Shown here in pieces: positions 38,513-47,476 of a stretch of DNA of 64,000 nucleotides. The stretch is taken from assembly GCF_019583405.1 (NCBI RefSeq), contig NZ_SZUU01000001.1:372001-436000 (forward strand), given 5' to 3'. Every line of letters begins with the position of its first letter. Positions within the stretch are counted from its first letter, which is position 1. A model generated the notes under the pieces. The model searched no databases. It was given only the letters and a program-made list of their open reading frames with translations, and was not told where the DNA came from. Position numbers and translations under genes: made by a program. Source of the DNA: Bacteroides fragilis. Its GTDB lineage: Bacteria > Bacteroidota > Bacteroidia > Bacteroidales > Bacteroidaceae.

Positions 38513-39220
38513 TTATCCGAATCTGATAATCATTACCGAGAAATAAGGGTAGCTTTTTTCCCGAAGTTCTTCGGTGGAGCAAGAGTAGTATTCCTTCTCG
38601 GTCCCTACATTTTCAAAGTAGTGGTATTGGTATTCCGGATGGTTAATTATACATTGGTGTACCTCGTCTATACATTGCGATAGCTTCATTATGACTACTA
38701 CCGTCTGATGCTTCAGGTAGTCGTCCAGTTCCTTGGCGGTGACGTGACCCGGTATCACGATCAGCCGCTCTTCCTGACTGACAATGTGCAGGCCCGCCAT
38801 CGCTCCGGAAGCAATAAAAGCAGGAATACCGGCAATCTGTTCAACGGAGATGTCGTCTTGTTGCAGCTTGTCGTAGATGTAGTGGATGGAAGAGTAAAGA
38901 CCCGCATCTCCTTCGGCTACAATTACAACGTTTTGTCCCTCTGCACGGAGTATTTTGCTGCTTTCATATACAGCTTCATAAGATCTTAATGCCAGTGTCC
39001 TGTCCTTGTCCATAGGGAGCCGGAAACACTGTACGGTGTCCGAGAATCCGAGAGTGTTCAGGATGGAGAGTGCCCGGGAAGAGGACTTGCCGTCTTGAGT
39101 CATGGTGGCCGGACAGAAGATGCAGTCGGCTCCTTGCAGTGCTTTGAGTCCTTTCAATGTAATCAGATCCGGTTCGCCGGGGCCTAAAGATACGAAACGT
39201 ATGGGATGTGTAGTTATCAT
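38513..39220 (-). CDS. cobI: Precorrin-2 C20-methyltransferase (CobI/CbiL)
   Basis: 235-residue SAM-dependent methyltransferase of corrin synthesis. N-terminal VSLGPGEPDLITLKGLKAL, then the cofactor loop EGDAGLYSSIHYIYDKL (GDPxxYS in most members; Pro is Ala here) and IAGIPAFIASGAMAG. Converts precorrin-2 (or Co-factor II) to the C20-methylated form. Located divergently 114 bp from a metal-chelate-type ABC importer. Sole corrin synthesis gene in the window, so the rest of the pathway lies elsewhere or is absent. Confidence 0.9.
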   Translation of the reverse strand: MITTHPIRFVSLGPGEPDLITLKGLKALQGADCIFCPATMTQDGKSSSRALSILNTLGFSDTVQCFRLPMDKDRTLALRSYEAVYESSKILRAEGQNVVIVAEGDAGLYSSIHYIYDKLQQDDISVEQIAGIPAFIASGAMAGLHIVSQEERLIVIPGHVTAKELDDYLKHQTVVVIMKLSQCIDEVHQCIINHPEYQYHYFENVGTEKEYYSCSTEELREKSYPYFSVMIIRFG

Positions 39221-39292
39221 TTGTTATCGGTTTATCATCTTAATGTTCTGCAAAAGTGAGGAAAATATCTCTATGAAACAAGAATTATTAAG

Positions 39293-39300
39293 TATCTTTG
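39293..39300 (+). promoter_or_regulatory. -7 box for the ABC importer operon
   Basis: TATCTTTG, 33 bp upstream of the ATG at 39334. No -33 TTTG at the expected spacing. Confidence 0.55.
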
Positions 39301-39333
39301 ACCGCTGTAATCTGAATTAAAAGACAAATACCG

Positions 39334-40482
39334 ATGAAACAATTCCTGATCGGATGCGCACTGCTGGCCTGTATCTCTTTAGCCGGTTGTCGTCCGAAGA
39401 ACAACCAGAATGCAACGATAGTAACCGGTGAGGTGTCCGATACATCTTCTGTCCGTATCACACCAGTTTATGCCAAAGGTTTTAAAGTGACCTATACTCC
39501 TACATGCCGCTTGGTCGATATCAGCGATCCGCAGAAAGAAGGAGGTGAATCTTTTCATTACGCTCTTGTGCCCAGAGGGAAGAAACCTGAAAATATTCCT
39601 ACTGGCTATACAGTGATAGAGACTCCCGTGAAGAGTGTTATCTGTATGACTTCCTTGCAGTTATCCAACTTTATTAAACTGGATGCTTTAAATCATGTAG
39701 TGGGTATCACGAGTACTCGCCATCTCTTCAACAAAGAAATGAACGAACGCTTGAAGCAGGGTAAAACGGCTAAGATAGGTATCGAGGGGAACTTTGATAA
39801 TGAAGTGATCATGAGTGTGAATCCCGATGTCATCTTCATTTCTCCTTTCAAGCGCGGCGGATACGATGCCATGCGTGAAGTGGGCATTCCGCTGGTGCCG
39901 CATTTGGGATACAAAGAGATGACTCCGTTGGGACAGGCCGAATGGATTAAGTTTATCGGACTTTTCATCGGAGAGGAAGAGACTGCCAACCGGAAATTTG
40001 CAGCCATAGAAAAGCATTATAATGAATTGAAAGAAAGGGTTGCCCATGTAAAGAAGCGTCCGGTGGTGTTCAGTGGAGAGATCCGCGGGGGCAACTGGTA
40101 TGCCGTGGGCGGTAAAAGTTTTCTGGCACAGCTCTTCCGTGATGCGGGTGCCGATTATTTTCTGAAAGACGATCCCCGGTCGGGAGGTGTCACACTCGAC
40201 TTCGAAACAGTGTACAGCCAGGCGGAAAGTGCCGACTATTGGCGTATTGTCAATAGTTTCGACGGGACTTTCTCTTATGATGTATTGAAGAGTGAAGATC
40301 CGAGATATGCCGATTTTCATGCTTTCCGTGAGAAAGGGGTGATATATTGCAACATGCGTGAAAAGCCGTTTTATGAAAGTATGCCTACCCAGCCGGAAGT
40401 GGTACTGGAGGATTTGATTAAGGCTTTTCATCCGGACTTGTTGCCCGATTATGCGCCTGTCTATTACGAACGACTCAATTAA
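39334..40482 (+). CDS. ABC transporter substrate-binding lipoprotein (corrinoid/siderophore type)
   Basis: 382 residues. Lipoprotein signal with ISLAGC (Cys about residue 19). The fold is that of the BtuF/FepB-like class III binding proteins: SVICMTSLQLSNFIKLDALNHVVG, NPDVIFISPF, and a long helix connecting two lobes. Substrate unresolved; the closeness to cobI points to a corrinoid or another tetrapyrrole/iron chelate. First gene of a three-gene importer; the permease follows 8 bp after. Confidence 0.88.
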   Translation: MKQFLIGCALLACISLAGCRPKNNQNATIVTGEVSDTSSVRITPVYAKGFKVTYTPTCRLVDISDPQKEGGESFHYALVPRGKKPENIPTGYTVIETPVKSVICMTSLQLSNFIKLDALNHVVGITSTRHLFNKEMNERLKQGKTAKIGIEGNFDNEVIMSVNPDVIFISPFKRGGYDAMREVGIPLVPHLGYKEMTPLGQAEWIKFIGLFIGEEETANRKFAAIEKHYNELKERVAHVKKRPVVFSGEIRGGNWYAVGGKSFLAQLFRDAGADYFLKDDPRSGGVTLDFETVYSQAESADYWRIVNSFDGTFSYDVLKSEDPRYADFHAFREKGVIYCNMREKPFYESMPTQPEVVLEDLIKAFHPDLLPDYAPVYYERLN

Positions 40483-40490
40483 TCTGTCCG

Positions 40491-41528
40491 ATGAAACGAC
40501 CGATAATACCTCTTATGCTGCTTATAGCCGCATCTATTTTTGTCTTTTTCCTGTTGAACCTTCTTTTGGGTTCGGTTTCCATCCCTATCGGTTCGGTATG
40601 GAACATACTTTGGGGCGGAACGGATGAATCCGTTATCTGGCAAAATATCATCTGGAAGTCACGGGTACCGCAGGCTTTGACCGCTTTGGTGGCGGGTGCC
40701 GGACTTTCTATCAGTGGCTTGCAGATGCAGACCGTATTTCGTAATCCGCTGGCAGGACCTTCTGTACTTGGTATCAGTTCCGGTGCCAGCTTGGGAGTGG
40801 CTTTCGTGGTATTGTTGTCCGGATCATTTGGAGGCGTGGCACTTAGCAAACTGGGATATATGGGCGAGGTGGCTCTTTCGTTGGCGGCCGTTATCGGTGC
40901 CCTGTCGGTGATGGCGCTTATTGTGTATGTATCCCAAAAAGTGAAAGGAAATGTAACTTTGTTGATTATCGGTGTGATGATTGGCTATGTGGCGAGTGCC
41001 GTTATCGGTGTACTCAAATATTTTAGTGTAGAAGAAGACATCCGCGCTTACGTCATTTGGGGGTTGGGTAGCTTTGCCCGCGTCTCCGGTGATCAGATGA
41101 CTTTGTTTGTCTGTATCATGGTTGTGCTGATTCCGCTCTCTTTCCTGTTGATTAAAACCATGAACCTGATGCTGCTTGGCGATGGGTATGCACGTAACTT
41201 GGGATTGAACATCAAGCGCGCCCGCCTGTTGGTCATTTCATGTTCGGGAGTGCTTGTAGCCATTGTGACCGCTTATTGCGGACCGATTATGTTCATTGGT
41301 TTGGCGGTTCCTCATCTTTGCCGTGCCATCTTTCATACCTCGGATCACCGCATCCTGATGCCGGCCACTTTGCTGGCAGGTGCTTCGTTGGCTTTGGTAT
41401 GCAATCTGGTTGCCCGCATGCCGGGCTTTGAGGGAGCTCTTCCGGTCAACTCCGTGACTGCGCTCGTAGGCGCGCCGGTCGTGGCATCAGTGTTGTTCCG
41501 TAAGCGTAAAAGTGAATTAAGTGAATAA
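40491..41528 (+). CDS. ABC transporter permease, FecCD/BtuC family
   Basis: 345 residues with about nine to ten helices. Signatures: SRVPQALTALVAGAGLSISGLQMQTVFRNPLAGPSVLGISSGA read in pieces (the FecCD consensus) and the coupling region with GPIMFIGLAVPHLCR. Forms the homodimeric channel with the ATPase 6 bp downstream. Confidence 0.95.
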   Translation: MKRPIIPLMLLIAASIFVFFLLNLLLGSVSIPIGSVWNILWGGTDESVIWQNIIWKSRVPQALTALVAGAGLSISGLQMQTVFRNPLAGPSVLGISSGASLGVAFVVLLSGSFGGVALSKLGYMGEVALSLAAVIGALSVMALIVYVSQKVKGNVTLLIIGVMIGYVASAVIGVLKYFSVEEDIRAYVIWGLGSFARVSGDQMTLFVCIMVVLIPLSFLLIKTMNLMLLGDGYARNLGLNIKRARLLVISCSGVLVAIVTAYCGPIMFIGLAVPHLCRAIFHTSDHRILMPATLLAGASLALVCNLVARMPGFEGALPVNSVTALVGAPVVASVLFRKRKSELSE

Positions 41529-41534
41529 AGAATC

Positions 41535-42539
41535 ATGAAGCAAAAAACCATTCATATAGAGAATCTTTCGATAGGCTACCTGGGTAAGACCGATGTTAAA
41601 GTTGTGGCCGATCGTATCAATGCCGGCATTAACTGTGGCGAACTGACTTGCCTGTTGGGAGCTAATGGAGTGGGGAAGTCCACCCTGTTGCGTACACTTT
41701 CGGCTTTTCAGCCTAAACTGGGAGGCAAGATAGAGATTGTGGGTAAGGAAATCGATGCGTATACCGACAAAGAGTTGTCGACTGTGATTAGTGTGGTGCT
41801 CACCGAGAAATGTGACATACGCAATATGACGGTACACGAGCTTGTAGGTTTAGGCCGGAGTCCGTATACCGGTTTTTGGGGGACACTCCGTGGAGAAGAC
41901 AAAGAGGTGGTTGAACGTTCCATCGCTCTGGTAAAGATTGAGAATCTGGCGCACCGCATGGTACATACCCTGAGTGATGGTGAGCGCCAGAAAGCAATGA
42001 TTTCCAAAGCACTGGCACAAGAAACCCCGGTGATTTTTCTGGATGAACCGACAGCCTTTCTCGACTTTCCCAGTAAAGTGGAGATGATGCAATTGCTCCA
42101 CCAACTGAGCCGGCAGACCAACAAAACGATTTTCCTTTCTACCCACGACTTAGAGTTGGCTTTACAGATTGCCGATAAAATATGGCTGATGGATAAGATG
42201 AATGGAGTGACTATCGGCACTCCCGAGGATCTTTCCTTAAGTGGTAAATTGAGTAGTTTCTTCGCTCGTAAAGGTATTGTATTCGATCTGGAGACTGGTT
42301 TGTTCCGAGTAGATAATGAATATACATCACGAATACGTCTGGTAGGGCACGGACAGAAATATGCCATGGTACGTAAAGCCTTGCAGCGTAATGGAATTCT
42401 GGCAAATCGTAATATCGAGTCTGATATTTATATCGAAACCGGTGATTTGAAAAAGGGTAATGGATTCATTATGCATCTGCAGGAAGGAGAAGTGGTGACG
42501 GTGGGGAGCATTGAAGAATTGTTGGAGAAGTTAGGCTAA
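41535..42539 (+). CDS. ABC transporter ATP-binding protein, FepC/BtuD type with C-terminal extension
   Basis: 334 residues, about 75 longer than usual FepC/BtuD proteins. Walker A LGANGVGKST (about 36-45), signature LSDGERQKAMISKAL (near 141-155) and Walker B VIFLDEPTAFLD. The additional C-terminal part (about 260-334) carries no motif I know. Last gene of the importer operon; a long hairpin at 42551-42636 follows. Confidence 0.92.
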   Translation: MKQKTIHIENLSIGYLGKTDVKVVADRINAGINCGELTCLLGANGVGKSTLLRTLSAFQPKLGGKIEIVGKEIDAYTDKELSTVISVVLTEKCDIRNMTVHELVGLGRSPYTGFWGTLRGEDKEVVERSIALVKIENLAHRMVHTLSDGERQKAMISKALAQETPVIFLDEPTAFLDFPSKVEMMQLLHQLSRQTNKTIFLSTHDLELALQIADKIWLMDKMNGVTIGTPEDLSLSGKLSSFFARKGIVFDLETGLFRVDNEYTSRIRLVGHGQKYAMVRKALQRNGILANRNIESDIYIETGDLKKGNGFIMHLQEGEVVTVGSIEELLEKLG

Positions 42540-42550
42540 ATCAGTTCCTT

Positions 42551-42636
42551 TTCACCACAGAGGGCACGGAGAGGATATATTAGGGAGGGGGTACTCGCCA
42601 AAACAAAAAGTTAAACTCTGTGTCCTTTGTGGTGAA
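42551..42636. repeat. ACCACAGAGG-type inverted repeat hairpin
   Basis: 42551-42571 (TTCACCACAGAGGGCACGGAG) pairs with 42616-42636 over 21 positions, three of them G-T wobbles and none a mismatch, around a 44-nt loop. It separates the convergent ABC and RmlD-like genes and likely terminates both. Confidence 0.75.
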
Positions 42637-42651
42637 TAAGTCAGTAGAGGG

Positions 42652-43542
42652 TTAAAACAGGGAGGCTGCCATACCTTCTTCCAACGTGTGTGGGTTGTAT
42701 CCGATTTCAGTTTTAGCTTTTTCAATGCTCAATCCGCTAAAGCGGGGACGGGGAGTAGCCTCTTGCATTTCTTCGGTAGTGACGGGCTCAATCAAAGAAC
42801 GGTCCAGTTTCAGAAAATCGGCTACCCGGTAGGCGATTTCGGCAATCGTGAGACATTCATTCCCGCAAATGTGATAGATTCCGTTGGAGGGGTGAAACAT
42901 CAGTTTTTTTACTCCTTCCGAAATATCTCCTACAAAAGTCGGTGTACGCCATTGGTCGGACACAACGCGAATTGGTTCCCCTTTTCTCAACCGGTTGGCA
43001 ACTAACTGAAGAATGTTGCCATGCTGCCCCGTGAGGGCCTTTCCATAAACAACAACTACACGCACTATTGCATAATTGCTGCAGCAATCAGCCACCACTT
43101 TTTCAGCTTTCAGTTTCGTAACTCCGTAATAATTGACCGGAGAGGCTTCATCTTCTTCTTTGTAGAGTTGATTGCTTTTACCATCAAATACAAAATCAGT
43201 TGACAGATGGATGAAACGGCTGCCATACTGTTCACAGGCATGTGAAATGGTTTCAACAGCCGTTACATTCGTGGCTTCGGCTTCTGCATGGTGGGTTTCA
43301 CAATAATCCGGCACCGAAAGGGCAGAAGTATTGATTACAATGTCCGGTTGGGATTCATTGAATAACCTTTGTACGGCATCTGTGTCCCGAATATCTGTAC
43401 GTACAAAACGGTAACCCTTTCCGGGGCAGATATCATCTCTTAAAGAACATCCGGTGACATTGTAGATAGGTTTAGCCGACAAATCGTTCAGTATCCGGCG
43501 ACCCGTAAATCCGTTTGCACCGATAATCAGTATGTTTTTCAT
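42652..43542 (-). CDS. NAD(P)-dependent sugar-nucleotide reductase/epimerase (RmlD-like SDR)
   Basis: 296-residue extended SDR. Rossmann loop GANGFTGRRI (about 8-17), YYGVTKLKAE with the catalytic Tyr and Lys (about 138-147), and a C-terminal substrate region ending GYNPHTLEEG. Closest to RmlD (dTDP-4-dehydrorhamnose reductase) and MAT2B-like proteins; the substrate is uncertain because no other rhamnose genes are nearby. 11 bp after the small exported protein at 43554, at the end of the leftward operon. Confidence 0.88.
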   Translation of the reverse strand: MKNILIIGANGFTGRRILNDLSAKPIYNVTGCSLRDDICPGKGYRFVRTDIRDTDAVQRLFNESQPDIVINTSALSVPDYCETHHAEAEATNVTAVETISHACEQYGSRFIHLSTDFVFDGKSNQLYKEEDEASPVNYYGVTKLKAEKVVADCCSNYAIVRVVVVYGKALTGQHGNILQLVANRLRKGEPIRVVSDQWRTPTFVGDISEGVKKLMFHPSNGIYHICGNECLTIAEIAYRVADFLKLDRSLIEPVTTEEMQEATPRPRFSGLSIEKAKTEIGYNPHTLEEGMAASLF

Positions 43543-43553
43543 TTCTTTCTTTT

Positions 43554-44075
43554 TTAATATGGATAGTAGCGTCCTTGTTGAACCTCGATGCGGATACCGA
43601 AATTACCATCGGAAGATTTCATTTCAAAAGCACCTTTGAAGTTATTCTTTTCCCATGGCATGGCACCATGGTTAGGCACCTTCTGGCCTTTGGCATTATA
43701 TTCTCCGTATGTATTCATGCGCATGCCGTTTTTCAGTTTAAACGATCCCATCTGGAGTTGTTGTGGAGACGAGAAGAAACCACCAAATCCGTATGAAAGA
43801 GAGGGCGTGAATACATTGGATAACCCTTGTGTCATTATAATGTCGGGATTTAGACTGAATATTCGGCTATAATCTTTGCTCGCATCGGGCAGCTCGAATT
43901 TATATTCCGGTAGTTTGGGAGGAGCTGCCATAAACAGTCCCATGTCGATCAGGAAGTCTCCGTATTGTTTGACGGTAGAGGGCAAATGCCGGATGCTGTC
44001 GGACGGTGATTCCGACTGTGCAGAAAGTGAGGCCGTACTCAGTAACAGCAGCAAAAAGAATATCAGCTTCTTCAT
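43554..44075 (-). CDS. Exported hypothetical protein
   Basis: 173 residues, signal peptide MKKLIFFLLLLLSTASLSAQ. The mature part ends in a segment YGEYNAKGQKVPNHGAMPW ... NFGIRIEVQQGR that resembles, in spacing, the YSLNGQ...GYMVPD...FGIT segment of the neighbour at 44138, so the two may be distant paralogues. No family recognised. It has its own -7 box (44102-44109) besides read-through from the two-component genes. Likely a periplasmic or outer-membrane accessory. Confidence 0.82.
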   Translation of the reverse strand: MKKLIFFLLLLLSTASLSAQSESPSDSIRHLPSTVKQYGDFLIDMGLFMAAPPKLPEYKFELPDASKDYSRIFSLNPDIIMTQGLSNVFTPSLSYGFGGFFSSPQQLQMGSFKLKNGMRMNTYGEYNAKGQKVPNHGAMPWEKNNFKGAFEMKSSDGNFGIRIEVQQGRYYPY

Positions 44076-44101
44076 ATCCGTTGGGTTTATCTTTAGTGTC
44101 G

Positions 44102-44109
44102 CAAAGATA
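44102..44109 (-). promoter_or_regulatory. -7 box inside the leftward operon
   Basis: TATCTTTG on the minus strand, 27 bp before the start at 44075, giving an internal promoter for the exported protein and the RmlD-like gene. Confidence 0.6.
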
Positions 44110-44137
44110 TGAAAATAATCAGCTTGCCGTGAATCCT

Positions 44138-44929
44138 TTATTTCTTTTTTAGATGAATTACGGGACCGAAAACAGGGGTGGTTTCCCAGTGCCCTTTTAT
44201 TGGATTAAATTCATGGACAGCTCCCCCGGTAATACCGAATTTATCATTGAACATGTAGTCGAGTGTACCTCCGAAATGGCTTTGCATATAGAGATCGGGA
44301 ACCATATACCCCATTTTAGAGTTACGTTGGCCATTAAGTGAATATTGTCCGAATACGTTCAAGTATAGATGGTCTGTAAGTCGGTAAGTGATGTTCCCGT
44401 TGATGCCGGCATCGAAGCGTGAACCTGCCATTGGAGCAGTGGGGATACGCAAGCTTGGCATTGTATATTGGGCTACATATATTCCTCCCGAGAAAGTCCA
44501 GCGGTCGTTGGGGGTGAAGGAATAGACAGCACCTGCTTTTATTATGGTTCCTATACTGAGATAAGTGTTGTGGTTGCTGAAAGTACTGAGATAGCTGTTT
44601 CCGGAAAGGTCGAACTCATTATAGCGGTTGTAGTCCCAGATGAAAGGATTGAAAGAAGTACCCAGTTGGGGAATAATCCATCCGGATAGAATATTCTCTA
44701 TGTGTGGCATACGGAAAGTCATACTGTTACCGGTTGCAAAGTGCAGAGTTTCTTCGGGGAGATTATTGTCTGATTGAATCTTTCTGTCGCTGTGATGTAA
44801 TTCCTGACGGATTTCGGGCACAGTCCTGCGATGACCTGTGACGCTGTCTTGCGGTTGTTCCGTTTGTGCAAAGGCTATCGTAGACATGATTGCCAGTACA
44901 AATGTGCTGTATATCTTTTGAGTTATCAT
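44138..44929 (-). CDS. Exported beta-rich (outer membrane type) hypothetical protein
   Basis: 263 residues with a signal peptide ending TIAFAQ. After a polar stretch, alternating aromatic/polar beta segments run to the C-terminus (YLSIGTIIKAGAVYSF, WTFSGGIYVAQY, YLNVFGQYSLNG), as in small outer-membrane barrels. No family recognised. It begins 11 bp after the response regulator stop, so it is a likely target or sensor partner of that system. Confidence 0.85.
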   Translation of the reverse strand: MITQKIYSTFVLAIMSTIAFAQTEQPQDSVTGHRRTVPEIRQELHHSDRKIQSDNNLPEETLHFATGNSMTFRMPHIENILSGWIIPQLGTSFNPFIWDYNRYNEFDLSGNSYLSTFSNHNTYLSIGTIIKAGAVYSFTPNDRWTFSGGIYVAQYTMPSLRIPTAPMAGSRFDAGINGNITYRLTDHLYLNVFGQYSLNGQRNSKMGYMVPDLYMQSHFGGTLDYMFNDKFGITGGAVHEFNPIKGHWETTPVFGPVIHLKKK

Positions 44930-44940
44930 ATTGTGTTTTT

Positions 44941-45636
44941 TTAGTTTAATATCAATTTATATCCGATTCCTCTGACATTTACGATGCGTATACGTTCGTC
45001 AGCCGATAATTTATGTCGGAGTTTAGTGATGAAAACATGTAAGCTCCGTGAATTGAAGAAGCTATCGTCTCCCCAAAGGTCGAGTAGTACATTCTGTGTG
45101 TTGACTACCTGATTCTGATTTTCGCAAAGTCGTTTTAGAATTTCTGTTTCCCGATGGGAGAGCTCTTGTTTCAATCCGGCATGTGTCAGTGTTTGTGCAA
45201 GAGTATTGAACAAATAGTTGCCTATCTCAAACCGTGTGGTTGTTTTCTTTTCTTCTGCAAAACTGAATGCCTTACCTACCAATGCTTTTATACGGATGAT
45301 CAGTTCCTGCATTCCGAATGGCTTTTTCAGGTAATCATTGGCACCCAATTTAAAACCTTCTACTACGTCGTTGATGGCCGAACGGGCTGTCAGGAAAAGT
45401 ACCGGGGTCTGTTTATCGGTCTGGCGGATACGTCTTACCATCTCAAAGCCATCCATACGCGGCATCATCACGTCGGCTACCAGTACATCCGGACGTATAT
45501 CGAAAAACATACGCAATCCCTCTTCACCGTTGGCAGCAATGGTGAGGGTGAAGTCATTCTCTTCAAGTGTATCCTTGATAATCATGGCGAGGGTCAGTTC
45601 GTCTTCCACTAATAATACTTTAATTTTCTGTTTCAT
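44941..45636 (-). CDS. Response regulator, OmpR/PhoB family
   Basis: 231 residues: receiver with phosphoacceptor D55 in LVADVMMPRMDG and K in YLKKPF; C-terminal winged helix ending NVRGIGYKLILN. The start ATG overlaps the stop of the kinase gene by 4 bp (ATGA), indicating coupled translation. The RprX/RprY pair of B. fragilis is a candidate identity, not verifiable here. Confidence 0.93.
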   Translation of the reverse strand: MKQKIKVLLVEDELTLAMIIKDTLEENDFTLTIAANGEEGLRMFFDIRPDVLVADVMMPRMDGFEMVRRIRQTDKQTPVLFLTARSAINDVVEGFKLGANDYLKKPFGMQELIIRIKALVGKAFSFAEEKKTTTRFEIGNYLFNTLAQTLTHAGLKQELSHRETEILKRLCENQNQVVNTQNVLLDLWGDDSFFNSRSLHVFITKLRHKLSADERIRIVNVRGIGYKLILN

Positions 45637-47210
45637 AGCATAATGGTGAATGTACTACCGTGTCCTGGTTCGCTTTCTACACAAACTGTTCCTCCATGCT
45701 TCTCAATCATTGTTTTCACATAGTAGAGTCCCAGACCGTATCCTTTTACGTTATGGAGGTTTCCGGTCGGTACACGGTAAAATTTGTCGAATATATGTTT
45801 TTGTTTCTCTTGTGCGATACCTATTCCCTCATCGGTGACTGAAATTTCTACTTTTCCGTTAACTTCTGTTTCACGACAGAGGATATGGATAACGGCTTTC
45901 TCCGGTGAGTATTTCACGGCATTGTCTATCAGGTTACTCAGAATATTGCTGAAATGAGTCCGGTCGGCGAATACCGTAAGATCTTCCGGTTCTGTTTTAT
46001 AGTCAATGCTGACGGGTTTCTTTGCTTTGAGTCGGTGTTGCTCTGCTAATGTTTCGAGCAAAGGGATAAGAGTTATCTCTTCCGGTCGGAGTCGGAAAGC
46101 CTTACGCTGTTCCATACTCATCGTTAGTATCTGTTCGACCAGCCCACTGAGTCTTTGCAGCTGCTCCTGGCTGATATTTAGATATCTGTCTCGCTTTTCT
46201 TTCTCATCAGCTTGTCCGAAGTTTAGTAATGCGTCGTTGGCGGCATATGCCACAGCTATAGGGGTCTTTAATTCATGCGTGATGTTGTTGGTGAAATCAC
46301 TTTTCATTTCTTCCAGTGTTTTCTGTTTCAGCAATGTACGGATCAAGTACCAGAAGGAGAATCCTAATATTAACAAAATAATAAATGAAGTAATAAGTAT
46401 ACCGGCCATCTGCCGGACAATAACTCCGGCTACAGAATCCATCCGGAGGCGGTAGAGCGAGTGTGAATGGATGTCGAAAGTATAGTCGTAAGTATGTGCA
46501 TCCGGTCCGGGGATGTAGTCCGCTGTACCGGCAACTCCCAAGGTATCGGTAAAAAACTGAGTAGAATCGAGAGTGTGGCTGAAACGCAGATATTCTATCC
46601 GATATGGAAGTGTTATTCCCTTTTCTTGCAGGCTTAGTGTCAGCAGGCTGTCGTAGGACTGAAAATTGGGATCCATGATTATGTCAAGTCCCGAATGTAA
46701 TCCCCTTTGAAAATAAGTAGCCAGTTCGAGCATGCTACTCTGATCTTTCAATAATAGGTCCAGCCCCCCTTTCGTTTGTAGCATGGCAGCTTTCACCTCC
46801 TGCGAAGTAGAGTCCTTGGGGATTACTTTTATTTCCCTCTGATCATTACGGACTACGATCAGGGTGTCCCGTTTTTTTTCGGTTCTAAGAATGGTGTCCT
46901 GTTGTATATCCATACCTTTGGGAACCTTCTCTTTATGAACTGTAGTACTGCTGCGAACCAGTGTTCCACCTTCATCATTGTACCCGGCAGAGACAGAGAT
47001 CTCACCATGATCGTTGTCATCACGACGCATGCATTCTATGCGTAGCATCATTTCTTTATAATCACATGTGCGCATAGCCTCGGTAATGGAATGCTCCATG
47101 TCTGTTTTCATGGTATGGTACATGCTGACCAACCAATAGGTCTGGTAGGCAAAAATAGCTATCAAAGAGGCTATTACGAGTATGGCAATATGTTTTATGG
47201 GGAGTTTCAT
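45633..47210 (-). CDS. Sensor histidine kinase with large periplasmic domain
   Basis: 525 residues: helix 1 (about 8-29), a periplasmic sensor of about 235 residues, helix 2 (about 266-290), HisKA with H312 in NNITHELKTPIAV, N-box NLIDNAVKYSP (426-436), G1 DEGIGI (460-465) and G2 GYGLGLYYV (490-498). No HAMP is obvious between helix 2 and HisKA, a short linker instead. First gene of a five-gene leftward operon. The -7 box at 47216-47223 lies so close that the transcript would be almost leaderless. Confidence 0.93.
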   Translation of the reverse strand: MKLPIKHIAILVIASLIAIFAYQTYWLVSMYHTMKTDMEHSITEAMRTCDYKEMMLRIECMRRDDNDHGEISVSAGYNDEGGTLVRSSTTVHKEKVPKGMDIQQDTILRTEKKRDTLIVVRNDQREIKVIPKDSTSQEVKAAMLQTKGGLDLLLKDQSSMLELATYFQRGLHSGLDIIMDPNFQSYDSLLTLSLQEKGITLPYRIEYLRFSHTLDSTQFFTDTLGVAGTADYIPGPDAHTYDYTFDIHSHSLYRLRMDSVAGVIVRQMAGILITSFIILLILGFSFWYLIRTLLKQKTLEEMKSDFTNNITHELKTPIAVAYAANDALLNFGQADEKEKRDRYLNISQEQLQRLSGLVEQILTMSMEQRKAFRLRPEEITLIPLLETLAEQHRLKAKKPVSIDYKTEPEDLTVFADRTHFSNILSNLIDNAVKYSPEKAVIHILCRETEVNGKVEISVTDEGIGIAQEKQKHIFDKFYRVPTGNLHNVKGYGLGLYYVKTMIEKHGGTVCVESEPGHGSTFTIML

Positions 47211-47215
47211 GCAAA

Positions 47216-47223
47216 CAAAGATA
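47216..47223 (-). promoter_or_regulatory. -7 box for the kinase operon, adjacent to the start codon
   Basis: TATCTTTG on the minus strand ends 5 bp before the ATG at 47210. Perfect consensus, so a near-leaderless mRNA is plausible. Confidence 0.5.
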
Positions 47224-47432
47224 ATAGTAAACTTTTTGAATTAGCACATCTGATAAGACTAAATAACACTAAAATTGGGACGTAAAAATGTACAGCAAAG
47301 TTATTATAAATAATTTAGCTTTTCCATAACGATTTTGAGTTTGTCAGGTTCTATCTGCATTTATTTACAAGAATCTGTAATTCGGGTTATATTCCCCGTA
47401 ATTTATCTACTAAGTATATTCTCTTAACCACA

Positions 47433-47440
47433 TACCTTTG
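47433..47440 (+). promoter_or_regulatory. -7 box for the oxidoreductase/hydrolase genes
   Basis: TACCTTTG, 36 bp before the ATG at 47477. Confidence 0.6.
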
Positions 47441-47476
47441 TAACATGAAAAACAACAATTTAAACAATAGATAATT

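Noticed and set aside
39221..39333. Cobalamin riboswitch between cobI and the importer
   Set aside because: The 113-bp gap is too short for a typical B12 riboswitch and no B12-box-like sequence was seen.
39688..40431. 247-codon open frame antisense to the ABC substrate-binding protein
   Set aside because: Fully opposed to a conserved lipoprotein gene; no motif or promoter.
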